From contig JAGYIK010000079.1 in assembly GCA_018402605.1 (NCBI GenBank), positions 1-5,235 on the forward strand: a DNA stretch of 5,235 bases, written 5' to 3'. Shown one piece after another: positions 1-5,235 of the stretch. A program made the position numbers and the translations under genes. The DNA is from Litorivicinus sp. Lineage in GTDB: Bacteria > Pseudomonadota > Gammaproteobacteria > Pseudomonadales > Litorivicinaceae. Every line of letters begins with the position of its first letter. Position 1 is the first letter of the stretch. The notes under the pieces were generated by a model, which had not been told where the DNA came from, ran no database searches, and saw only the letters and a program-made list of their open reading frames with translations.

Positions 1-785
1 GCGGTCGCCTCTGCCAATGATAACGAGGTGGTGACATACGCTGTCACTTCAATGCCCCGAATCATTGGCAGCAAATGCGGAACAAAGGTGATTGCCACAG
101 GTTGCCCGGCAATCCGGCTTAACTGGTGCGCAATCTCTGGACCGTGACGGTGCCCAGATGCCGCATACGCATGAAAATTATCCGAGGCTTCTGCGACGAT
201 TAAATCCGTGCGGGCAGCCCGACCTGCGCCCGATGCGCCACTTTTTCCATCGAGAATAATATGCTCAAGGCTCACGGCCTGCGCTTCAACCATCGGCAAT
301 ACGGCGAGCATACTTGCTGTGGGGTAACACCCGGGATTCCCAACTAACCGAGCGGACTGAATTGCATCGCGATAACATTCCGGCAAACCGTATACGGCCT
401 CAGGCAACAGATCTGGAGCTCCGTGCGGGCCGCCGTAGGTTTGCTCCCAGAGTGCTTGATCACGGAATCGAAAATCGGCCGCCAAATCGATGACCTTGAC
501 GCCCCGTTCAAGCAAGCGCGCTGCTTCGTTCATCGCAATCTGATTCGGTGTGGCATAAAACACCAAATCACACTGCGCCAACGCGTCGAGATCTGGTGCC
601 TGAAACACCAGATCATGATATCGGTCGAGCCATGGATACAGCGTTGCAACAGCATTTCCTGCCTCTGAGCGCGATGTGAGGCAGTGGATTTCGACATCCG
701 GATGCCCCGCCAACATACGCAGCAGCTCCACTCCGGTGTAGCCCGTCCCACCGACGATACCAATTCGCTTCACTTCGATACCCAT
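1..785 (-). CDS. argC: N-acetyl-gamma-glutamyl-phosphate reductase, partial (C-terminus outside window)
   Basis: ArgC is the cytoplasmic enzyme that reduces N-acetyl-glutamyl phosphate with NADPH to N-acetylglutamate semialdehyde, the third step of arginine synthesis. Translating the minus strand gives 261 residues with no stop before the left edge. Family length is about 335-345 residues, so roughly 80 C-terminal residues are missing. Seen in the sequence, numbered from the ATG at 785: an N-terminal dinucleotide-binding loop GIVGGTGYTGVEL (9-21), the active-site motif GNPGCYPT with catalytic Cys153, KSGASGAGR (181-189), and HRHGPEI with the catalytic histidine region (212-218). The start is uncertain. 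In-frame options are ATG at 806, ATG at 785 and GTG at 773. The family usually begins only a few residues before the GIVGG loop, and a G-rich stretch lies about seven bases before the GTG, so 773 is a serious alternative. The gene diverges from the ClC gene. The identification is secure; only the start is open. Confidence 0.96.
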   Translation of the reverse strand, partial: MGIEVKRIGIVGGTGYTGVELLRMLAGHPDVEIHCLTSRSEAGNAVATLYPWLDRYHDLVFQAPDLDALAQCDLVFYATPNQIAMNEAARLLERGVKVIDLAADFRFRDQALWEQTYGGPHGAPDLLPEAVYGLPECYRDAIQSARLVGNPGCYPTASMLAVLPMVEAQAVSLEHIILDGKSGASGAGRAARTDLIVAEASDNFHAYAASGHRHGPEIAHQLSRIAGQPVAITFVPHLLPMIRGIEVTAYVTTSLSLAEAT

Positions 786-798
786 CCCGTCTAATAAT
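769..798 (+). promoter_or_regulatory. Candidate sigma-70 type promoter for the ClC gene
   Basis: TTCACT (769-774, 4 of 6 matches to the -35 consensus) is separated by 18 bases from AATAAT (793-798, 5 of 6 matches to the -10 consensus). This would start transcription near 805, leaving a leader of about 45 bases before the ATG at 851. The -35 lies inside the 5' end of argC, so the two divergent promoters would overlap. The match is modest and chance occurrence is quite possible. Confidence 0.2.
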
Positions 799-850
799 GC
801 CGCCATAATACGGCAAAAATAGCGCTAAGCGCAGACATCGCAGGGAAAGT
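786..850. promoter_or_regulatory. Divergent intergenic region between argC and the ClC gene
   Basis: This 65-base gap must hold the argC promoter and probably part of the ClC promoter. On the minus strand TATTAT (positions 810-805) is a fair -10 match for argC, but no convincing -35 lies 16-18 bases upstream. If it is used, transcription would start near 798 and the ATG at 806 could not be the argC start. A perfect 11-base palindrome, GCGCT-A-AGCGC, lies at 822-832 between the two genes. No ARG-box pair typical of ArgR regulation is evident by eye. That transcription initiates here follows from the gene layout; the exact elements are inferred. Confidence 0.4.
842..846 (+). promoter_or_regulatory. 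Ribosome binding site of the ClC gene
   Basis: AGGGA lies four bases before the ATG at 851, a close but acceptable spacing. It fixes the start, since the next in-frame codons upstream contain no alternative initiator before a stop. Confidence 0.55.
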
Positions 851-2551
851 ATGGACCACCGAATCAAGGATAGCGGCACTGAGCTTCTGATTGTATTTGC
901 TATTGGCGGCCTCATCGGTGGCCTCATGGCACTGACCTCCTCCAGCTATGTCTGGGGAGTGCAATTTTTCACCTCGCTTCGCGAGAACAATCCGCTCATC
1001 GAAATGACCCTCGGGGGCATGCAGATTGAGCTCACCAGCCTCGTGTTTCTCTGGATTGCTGCCTTGGTCGTTATCATCATTCGACGCGTATTCGGCGTGG
1101 TCCGTTGGCATGGCCCAGCCGATACCATCTATGCCGCGCAACAATCAAAAGAACCGCTCGATATCAAACACGGGATTGCATCGACCCTCGCCGCCTTTAC
1201 CAGCGCGTCCGGCGGTGGCTCCGTCGGCCAATACGGCCCCCTCGTGCACTTTGGTGCGACCATTGGTGCGGTGGTCAAACGCTACGTCTCGAGCCGCCTG
1301 TCACATGAAGTGTATTTGGGATGCGGCGTTGCAGCCGCGATCTCAGCAGGCTTTGGTGCACCCATCGCAGGAATCGTGTTTGCACATGAGGCCGTACTGC
1401 GCCATTTCTCAGTGCGCGCGATCGCGCCCATTGCAATCGCATCGGTAACAGCGTCTGCTGTAAATAAAGCGATTTTCCCCAGTATGAAAGTGTTTGATAT
1501 TTCCGCAGCACCGCCGGATCTGGTGACATTGATTCCACTCCTGATCTTGGCAAGCCCACTTATCGCCTGTGCAGCAATTTTGTATATGGCGGCACTTCGC
1601 CGCTCGGCGGCGTTTGCGAAGAATTCCGGCTATTCAGCGGAGCGCTTAATCTGGATCGCCGCTACCGTGTGCGGCACCGTCGGCATTTGGATTCCTGAGA
1701 TTCTCGGCCTCGGGATTGGCACGATCAATGACATGCTTAATGGCGCCTATGGATTGCCTGCCCTAGTGATGTTGCTGTTCGTCAAAATCGCCATGACGGC
1801 ACTCTGCATCGGCTTTGGCTTGTTCGGAGGGGTGTTCTCGCCGGCCTTGTTCGTGGGTGTTGCGGCAGGCGGTGCAATTGCACAAATCGCTGTGCTATTC
1901 GGCGTGCCTGATGTCGCAACTGCACTGAGCGTGGCCGCGATGGCCGCGGTTTCCGCGGCTTTAATCGGCGCGCCCATCGCAGCGGTCTTGATTGCGCTTG
2001 AACTGACCCAGTCGTATGCCTATGCGGTCGCAGCCTTGATGGCCGTGGTCGCAACTATGTTGCTCACACACCGCTTGTTCGGCCACTCATTTTTTGATCG
2101 CCAGCTCCTCGATCGAGGCATCAATCTCGCTGACGGACGCGAGGCGATCGCCTTGGCGCAGCACAGCGTCGAATCGCATGCCAGCAATGACTGCGTGATC
2201 TTGAACGAGACCACGACGGGGCAAGAGGCACTGGCGGCGATGAAGGCGCAGGCGCAAACCGAGGCCTACATCGTAGCTGAAGGTGGCAGACTTGCTGGGA
2301 AGCTGACCGTGCATGACGCAATTGAAGCGGGTGAAAACTCAGCATTCCGTTATGCAGACTCAAGCCCGACAACGCTGTTTGCCGATGATTCGCTGGCCGA
2401 TGCGATGCATACCGTGAGCGACTTTGTGGGTGAGTCGGTTCCAGTCATCACCCGTGATACCCGGCAATTTATTGGCGCCGTCACCGAGGGCGACCTGTTC
2501 CAAGCGATCATCACCGTGCAAAGTGATGTGCGCCACCGCGAACGTGACTAG
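851..2551 (+). CDS. ClC-family anion channel/transporter with C-terminal CBS pair and atypical pore residues
   Basis: This is a 566-residue inner-membrane protein of the ClC (voltage-gated chloride channel/exchanger) family. Residues 10 to about 408 are a string of hydrophobic helices. Family landmarks are AAAISAGFGAPIAGIVF (161-177) and GGVFSPALFVG (326-336), the latter matching the GxFxP anion-site motif. Residues from about 445 to 557 form two CBS domains; the second ends in the typical VPVI...FIGAVTEGDL pattern. CBS pairs in other proteins often bind adenine nucleotides, so ligand control is possible. The key residues are unusual: GxEGP reads GQYGP (126-130, Tyr128 for the gating glutamate), FIIEEM of E. 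coli ClcA aligns with FAHEAV (Ala181 for the proton glutamate Glu203), Phe415 takes the place of the pore tyrosine, and HGPAD (87-91) stands where GSGIP is expected. A channel or uncoupled transporter is therefore more likely than an H+/Cl- antiporter. The start is firm: AGGGA lies six bases upstream, and an in-frame TAA (806-808) with no intervening start codon precedes it. The gene is not named clcA because of these differences. Confidence 0.93.
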   Translation: MDHRIKDSGTELLIVFAIGGLIGGLMALTSSSYVWGVQFFTSLRENNPLIEMTLGGMQIELTSLVFLWIAALVVIIIRRVFGVVRWHGPADTIYAAQQSKEPLDIKHGIASTLAAFTSASGGGSVGQYGPLVHFGATIGAVVKRYVSSRLSHEVYLGCGVAAAISAGFGAPIAGIVFAHEAVLRHFSVRAIAPIAIASVTASAVNKAIFPSMKVFDISAAPPDLVTLIPLLILASPLIACAAILYMAALRRSAAFAKNSGYSAERLIWIAATVCGTVGIWIPEILGLGIGTINDMLNGAYGLPALVMLLFVKIAMTALCIGFGLFGGVFSPALFVGVAAGGAIAQIAVLFGVPDVATALSVAAMAAVSAALIGAPIAAVLIALELTQSYAYAVAALMAVVATMLLTHRLFGHSFFDRQLLDRGINLADGREAIALAQHSVESHASNDCVILNETTTGQEALAAMKAQAQTEAYIVAEGGRLAGKLTVHDAIEAGENSAFRYADSSPTTLFADDSLADAMHTVSDFVGESVPVITRDTRQFIGAVTEGDLFQAIITVQSDVRHRERD

Positions 2552-2570
2552 GTCAAATCCTCGACTAAAG

Positions 2571-2599
2571 TTGCAAAGGGCCACAACTCTTGGTCTACT
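2571..2599 (+). promoter_or_regulatory. Candidate promoter for the hemJ-thiE-hemL operon
   Basis: In the 70-base gap after the ClC gene, TTGCAA (2571-2576, 4 of 6) and TCTACT (2594-2599, 4 of 6) are spaced by 17 bases and would start transcription near 2606, just ahead of the hemJ ribosome binding site. No intrinsic terminator is visible between the ClC stop and hemJ, so read-through from the ClC gene could also supply the operon. Confidence 0.22.
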
Positions 2600-2610
2600 C
2601 AGGTTTTATT

Positions 2611-2616
2611 GAGGAG
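2611..2616 (+). promoter_or_regulatory. Strong Shine-Dalgarno site of hemJ
   Basis: GAGGAG lies five bases before the hemJ ATG. It is the best ribosome binding site in the window and supports 2622 as the start. The following gene, thiE, has no such site of its own, which suggests that ribosomes loaded here feed it. Confidence 0.8.
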
Positions 2617-2621
2617 AGACT

Positions 2622-3050
2622 ATGTATTTGTGGATTCAAGCCTTTCACGTCATCGCCGTGATCACGTGGTTCGCCGCCTTGTTTTACCTCCCGCGTTTAT
2701 TCGTCTATCACGCCATGACAGAGGAGTCAGACGAGGTCGGTCGCGAACGGTTTAAGGTGATGGAACGCAAATTATTAAAAGGCATCATGACCCCGTCGAT
2801 GATTGTTGCGATTGCGCTTGGGGTCTGGACGCTGATGTATGTACCGACCTACATGACCCAAGGTTGGATGCATGCCAAACTGACGTTTGTTGTCCTACTG
2901 CTTGGCTACCACCATTGGTGCGCACGCATCGTCAAAACCTTTGCAAATGACGCCAACACGCGATCACACGTATGGTATCGCTGGTTCAATGAAGTCCCTG
3001 TGGTCGCCTTGATTGCGATTGTCATTTTGGTGATCGTCAAACCCTTTTAA
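2622..3050 (+). CDS. hemJ: Protoporphyrinogen IX oxidase HemJ (CopD/UPF0093-type membrane protein)
   Basis: HemJ is an inner-membrane protein that oxidises protoporphyrinogen IX to protoporphyrin IX, the penultimate step of haem synthesis, in bacteria that lack HemG and HemY. The 142-residue product has the family length and about four hydrophobic segments (about 4-25, 56-76, 86-104 and 124-140). Recognisable family features are His9 in the first helix (the position of the essential histidine, a probable haem ligand, in cyanobacterial HemJ), YLPRLFVYH (22-30), GWMHAKL with Lys86 (the position of the second essential residue, a lysine), GYHHWC (95-100) and WFNEVP (121-126). The ATG follows a strong Shine-Dalgarno site. 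The stop overlaps the thiE start by one base (TAATG), so the genes are coupled. The presence of hemL in the same operon supports a role in haem synthesis. The assignment rests on overall family resemblance and these motifs. Confidence 0.92.
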   Translation: MYLWIQAFHVIAVITWFAALFYLPRLFVYHAMTEESDEVGRERFKVMERKLLKGIMTPSMIVAIALGVWTLMYVPTYMTQGWMHAKLTFVVLLLGYHHWCARIVKTFANDANTRSHVWYRWFNEVPVVALIAIVILVIVKPF

Positions 3051-3670
3051 TGCGCGGGCTGTATGTCATTACGCCGGCCCATGAAACGGACCCAAAGCAG
3101 CTCGAAAACACCGTGCGTGCTGCCATCGCCGGTGGCGCAGCCTGGGTTCAGTTCCGCCACAAGGGAGCCGACACAGACCTTGCCCTCGAACTTGGACAGG
3201 CAACGCTAGCAGCTTGCGAGGCGACCCAAACGCCACTTCTGGTCAACGATCACATTGCCCTCGCACTGCAACTCAATTGCCAGGGCGTGCACCTCGGTCA
3301 AAATGATGGCGCAATCGAAGACGCGCGCCTGCGTCTGGGACCCGAAGCGATCATCGGCCGTACCTGCCACGACTCCGCCGCATTCATGCAAGACGCCGTC
3401 AAGGCAGGTGCAAGCTATTGCGCGTTTGGTCGGCTTTTCAGCTCGAGTACCAAGCCGGACGCGCCTGGATTATCATTGGCGCGCCTTGCACAACTGGTAA
3501 CATCGTGCCCGCTTCCCGTCGTCGCGATCGGTGGGATCAATGCGAACAATGCCGAGTCCGTGCTCGCCACCGGCGCTGCAGCATTGGCTGTGTCAGGTGC
3601 CGTGTTCGATGCACCCGACATTGCCGAAGCAGCGTATGGGCTTGCCAAATATTTTAAGGAAACACCATGA
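3050..3670 (+). CDS. thiE: Thiamine-phosphate synthase
   Basis: ThiE is a cytoplasmic TIM-barrel enzyme that joins HMP pyrophosphate and the thiazole phosphate to give thiamine monophosphate. The product is 206 residues, normal for the family. Motifs in order: QFRHK (34-38; the family usually has QLRxK, with Arg and Lys binding the pyrophosphate), VNDH (65-68), GVHLGQND (79-86, with Asp86 at the metal-binding position), IIGRTCH (101-107, with Thr105 where many homologues have serine), AFGRLFSSSTKPDAPG (125-140, with the Thr-Lys pair) and VVAIGGINANN (157-167), followed by AVSGAVF (180-186), the phosphate-binding end of the barrel. All main active-site positions are present, so it should be active. 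It begins inside the hemJ stop codon (TAATG) with no ribosome binding site of its own, and ends with ATGA overlapping hemL. No other thiamine gene is in the window, so its position is guided by the operon rather than the pathway. Confidence 0.95.
   Translation: MRGLYVITPAHETDPKQLENTVRAAIAGGAAWVQFRHKGADTDLALELGQATLAACEATQTPLLVNDHIALALQLNCQGVHLGQNDGAIEDARLRLGPEAIIGRTCHDSAAFMQDAVKAGASYCAFGRLFSSSTKPDAPGLSLARLAQLVTSCPLPVVAIGGINANNAESVLATGAAALAVSGAVFDAPDIAEAAYGLAKYFKETP
3657..3660 (+). promoter_or_regulatory. Ribosome binding site of hemL inside thiE
   Basis: AGGA lies six bases before the hemL ATG and within the last codons of thiE. Together with the ATGA overlap, it lets hemL be translated by re-initiation and also by fresh ribosome entry. 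Confidence 0.6.
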
Positions 3671-4950
3671 ACCAATCACACATTCTCTTTGAACAGGCCT
3701 CGAAATCCATTGCCGGCGGCGTGAACTCCCCAGTCCGCGCATTTCGAGCTGTCGGAGGCACGCCGGTGTTTTTCAGTCATGCCAAAGGCCCCTTTCTGTA
3801 TGATGCCGATGGCAAAGAGTACGTCGACTACATTGGCAGCTGGGGTCCGATGATCGCCGGACACGCCAACCCAAGGGTCCTCGACGCAGTGCGCAGCGCG
3901 ATCGAAAACGGACTGTCCTTTGGTGCGCCAACTGCGGTCGAGACAGAGATGGCGGAGCAGGTGAAGCGCTTCTTCCCCTCGATGCAAAAACTACGTTTTT
4001 GCTCCAGTGGCACCGAAGCCACGATGAGTGCGATCCGTTTAGCGCGTGGGTTCACTGGGCGCGACACCATTGTCAAATTTGAGGGCTGTTATCATGGCCA
4101 CTCGGACAGCTTACTTGTCAAAGCAGGCTCAGGTGCGCTGACGTTCGGCGTGCCAAGCTCGCCAGGCGTGCCTGCTGACTTGGCTAAACATACGCTGAAT
4201 CTGCCATTCAATGACCTCGAAGCCGCGAACGATCTATTCGCATCCATGGGTGACCAGATTGCCTGCCTGATCATTGAGCCCATTACGGGCAATATGAATA
4301 TGATCCTGCCCACCGAGGGCTATCTGGACGGTCTTCGCACACTCTGTGACGCGCACGGTGTGGTCTTGATCTTTGATGAAGTGATGACCGGTTTTCGCGT
4401 CGCAAAGGGTGGCGCGCAGGCGCTCACGGGAGTGAAACCGGACCTCACCTGTCTTGGAAAAATCATCGGTGGCGGCATGCCGGTTGGTGCCTTTGGTGGA
4501 CGCGCTGACATTATGGATATGCTGGCACCCACAGGTCCCGTGTACCAGGCAGGGACGCTGTCGGGTAATCCGGTCGCAATGGCTGCCGGCCTCGCCACAT
4601 TATCGCTTCTCGATCAACCAGGGTTCTTTGAATCCCTGACAACCACCACAGAGGGGTTTGTCACCGGGATGGTTGAAGCCGCTCGAGAGTCGGGAATCGC
4701 GATGCAGGGCGTTTCACGCGGCGGCATGTTTGGTCTCTTTTTTGCGGACGCACCGGTGACCTCGTTTGATGCGGTGATGGCGTGCGATGAAGCTGTATTC
4801 AAGCGCTTTTTCCATCTGATGCTGGAGCGCGGGATTTATTTGGCACCCTCGATGTATGAGGCCGGGTTTATTTCGTCAACACACACGACAGCAGTAATCG
4901 AGCGGACACTTTCAGCTGCCCGCGAGAGCTTCCAGCAACTGGCGCGTTAA
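3667..4950 (+). CDS. hemL: Glutamate-1-semialdehyde 2,1-aminomutase
   Basis: HemL is a cytoplasmic PLP/PMP-dependent fold-type I aminotransferase that converts glutamate-1-semialdehyde to 5-aminolevulinate, completing the C5 route into tetrapyrroles. The 427-residue product is full length (E. coli HemL is 426). Visible motifs: GGVNSPVRAF (17-26), FCSSGTEATMSAIRLAR (111-127, cofactor phosphate binding), the YHGH segment (142-145), the mobile active-site loop GSGALTFGVPSSPGVP (154-169), FDEVMTGFR with Asp237 contacting the pyridine nitrogen (236-244), and LGKIIGGGMPVGAFGG with the Schiff-base lysine Lys265 (263-278), the same number as in E. coli. The C-terminal LAPSMYEAGFISSTHT (392-407) is also typical. 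The gene overlaps thiE by four bases (ATGA). Its TAA stop shares four bases with the stop of the convergent TPR gene. Nothing suggests loss of function. Confidence 0.98.
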   Translation: MNQSHILFEQASKSIAGGVNSPVRAFRAVGGTPVFFSHAKGPFLYDADGKEYVDYIGSWGPMIAGHANPRVLDAVRSAIENGLSFGAPTAVETEMAEQVKRFFPSMQKLRFCSSGTEATMSAIRLARGFTGRDTIVKFEGCYHGHSDSLLVKAGSGALTFGVPSSPGVPADLAKHTLNLPFNDLEAANDLFASMGDQIACLIIEPITGNMNMILPTEGYLDGLRTLCDAHGVVLIFDEVMTGFRVAKGGAQALTGVKPDLTCLGKIIGGGMPVGAFGGRADIMDMLAPTGPVYQAGTLSGNPVAMAAGLATLSLLDQPGFFESLTTTTEGFVTGMVEAARESGIAMQGVSRGGMFGLFFADAPVTSFDAVMACDEAVFKRFFHLMLERGIYLAPSMYEAGFISSTHTTAVIERTLSAARESFQQLAR

Positions 4951-5235
4951 GAGCCAAAGCTGCGCGCGAGGCGACGCGCCTCGCTTGCACCCGCACCGTC
5001 ACCCAGTGCCTCACGGGCGCGTGCAATCAGCGTGTACAAATCACGCTTCATGGCACTGTCTGCCCCAGCGAGATCTACCGCTTGGCTGGCAATGTTAGCC
5101 GCGTCTTCGTAGCTGCCTTGCTCAAGGCGGACACTGGAAAGCTGGAAATAGATCTCGGGTTCCGTCGGCGCAATGCGTTGTGCGCGTTCGAGGCGAGATG
5201 AGGCCCCCGCGAGGTCGCCTGCCGCCCGGAGACTG
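4947..5235 (-). CDS. TPR-repeat protein, C-terminal fragment (start outside window)
   Basis: The minus strand is open from the right edge to a TAA at 4949-4947, giving the last 95 residues of a protein whose start lies beyond the window. The sequence has the helix-turn-helix pattern of tetratricopeptide repeats. A first repeat ends around GDLAGASSRLERAQRIAPTE (6-25). A full repeat of about 34 residues follows (about 26-59, with EIYFQLSSVRLEQGSYEDAA at its start and A/G at the small-residue positions). A third, less regular helical pair runs to the end (RDLYTLIARAREALGDGAGA, 64-83). TPRs mediate protein contacts, and the fragment says nothing specific about partners. I recall a small TPR gene beside hemL in pseudomonads, which fits, but I cannot verify this here. 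No signal peptide or lipobox can be assessed because the N-terminus is missing. Codon use matches the neighbouring genes. Confidence 0.85.
   Translation of the reverse strand, partial: SLRAAGDLAGASSRLERAQRIAPTEPEIYFQLSSVRLEQGSYEDAANIASQAVDLAGADSAMKRDLYTLIARAREALGDGAGASEARRLARSFGS
4966..4984. terminator. GC-rich hairpin between the convergent genes, possible transcription end signal
   Basis: GCGAGGCG (4966-4973) and CGCCTCGC (4977-4984) form a perfect 8-base-pair stem with a three-base loop, starting 16 bases after the hemL stop and lying inside the last codons of the TPR gene. Neither strand has a proper T-run after the stem, so it is not a classic intrinsic terminator. It may slow polymerase or protect the 3' end of the hemL message. 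It may also simply be a by-product of the GC-rich codons for EARRLAR. Confidence 0.3.

Noticed and set aside
613..927. Open frame of 104 codons on the minus strand across the argC start
   Set aside because: It overlaps argC in another frame on the same strand and the ClC gene on the other; its Arg/Pro-rich translation is typical of out-of-frame reading.
791..1144. Open frame of 117 codons on the minus strand, overlapping the 5' part of the ClC gene
   Set aside because: It lies opposite a well-supported coding region, its translation resembles no family I know, and it would occupy the divergent promoter region. It is a shadow frame.
1416..1427. 12-base perfect palindrome GCGCGATCGCGC in the ClC gene
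   Set aside because: It lies in coding sequence and a single occurrence in a GC-rich gene needs no special explanation.
1943..1959. GCCGCGG-TTT-CCGCGGC hairpin inside the ClC gene
   Set aside because: It is a seven-base-pair stem but falls in an Ala-rich membrane helix (AAVSAA), where GCG/GCC codons readily create it; no sign of a regulatory role.
851..2551. Reading the ClC protein as a fluoride/proton antiporter (ClC-F)
   Set aside because: As far as I know, ClC-F proteins keep the gating glutamate; this one has tyrosine there, carries CBS domains and has no fluoride riboswitch in front.
2569..2588. Inverted repeat AGTTG/CAACT as a terminator for the ClC gene
   Set aside because: Only five base pairs with a ten-base loop and no T-run behind it; too weak to call, and it overlaps the candidate hemJ promoter.
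2552..2621. Possible riboswitch (thiamine pyrophosphate or fluoride type) before the operon
   Set aside because: The gap is only 70 bases and shows none of the conserved THI-box or fluoride aptamer patterns; thiE also has no leader of its own because it starts inside the hemJ stop.

Overview
The window is an ordinary, gene-dense stretch of a bacterial chromosome, most likely from a gammaproteobacterium. The base composition looks moderately GC-rich (judged by eye, not counted). Three things suggest this assignment. HemL means tetrapyrroles are made by the C5 (glutamate) route, which argues against alphaproteobacteria. HemJ is the protoporphyrinogen oxidase typical of many Pseudomonas- and Acinetobacter-like bacteria. 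The gene company (argC near hemJ, thiE next to hemL, a TPR gene after hemL, a ClC gene close to hemL) resembles, as I recall it, arrangements in pseudomonads and enterobacteria. The genus cannot be fixed from this sequence.

Layout. Positions 1-785, minus strand: the N-terminal three quarters of argC (arginine biosynthesis), running off the left edge. Positions 786-850: a short divergent intergenic region. Positions 851-2551, plus strand: a ClC-family anion transport protein of 566 residues with two C-terminal CBS domains. Positions 2552-2621: a 70-base gap with a candidate promoter and a strong Shine-Dalgarno site. Positions 2622-4950, plus strand: three tightly packed genes, hemJ, thiE and hemL. 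They join through a TAATG junction and an ATGA junction, so they are almost certainly co-transcribed and translationally coupled. Positions 4947-5235, minus strand: the C-terminal end of a TPR-repeat protein that converges on hemL. The two stop codons share one TTAA palindrome.

How the genes work together. HemL makes 5-aminolevulinate, the first committed tetrapyrrole precursor, and HemJ performs the penultimate step of haem synthesis, so the operon holds an early and a late haem gene. ThiE, a thiamine-phosphate synthase, is inserted between them, which links the unit to cofactor synthesis in general. HemL itself uses pyridoxal/pyridoxamine phosphate. ArgC and the ClC protein have no evident biochemical link to this operon.

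The most interesting item is the ClC protein. The conserved selectivity-filter motif GxEGP reads GQYGP, so the gating glutamate is a tyrosine. The internal proton-transfer glutamate aligns with alanine, the pore tyrosine with phenylalanine, and the GSGIP motif is replaced by HGPAD. It is therefore unlikely to be a standard H+/Cl- exchanger. No mobile element, CRISPR array, tRNA, rRNA or riboswitch is visible.
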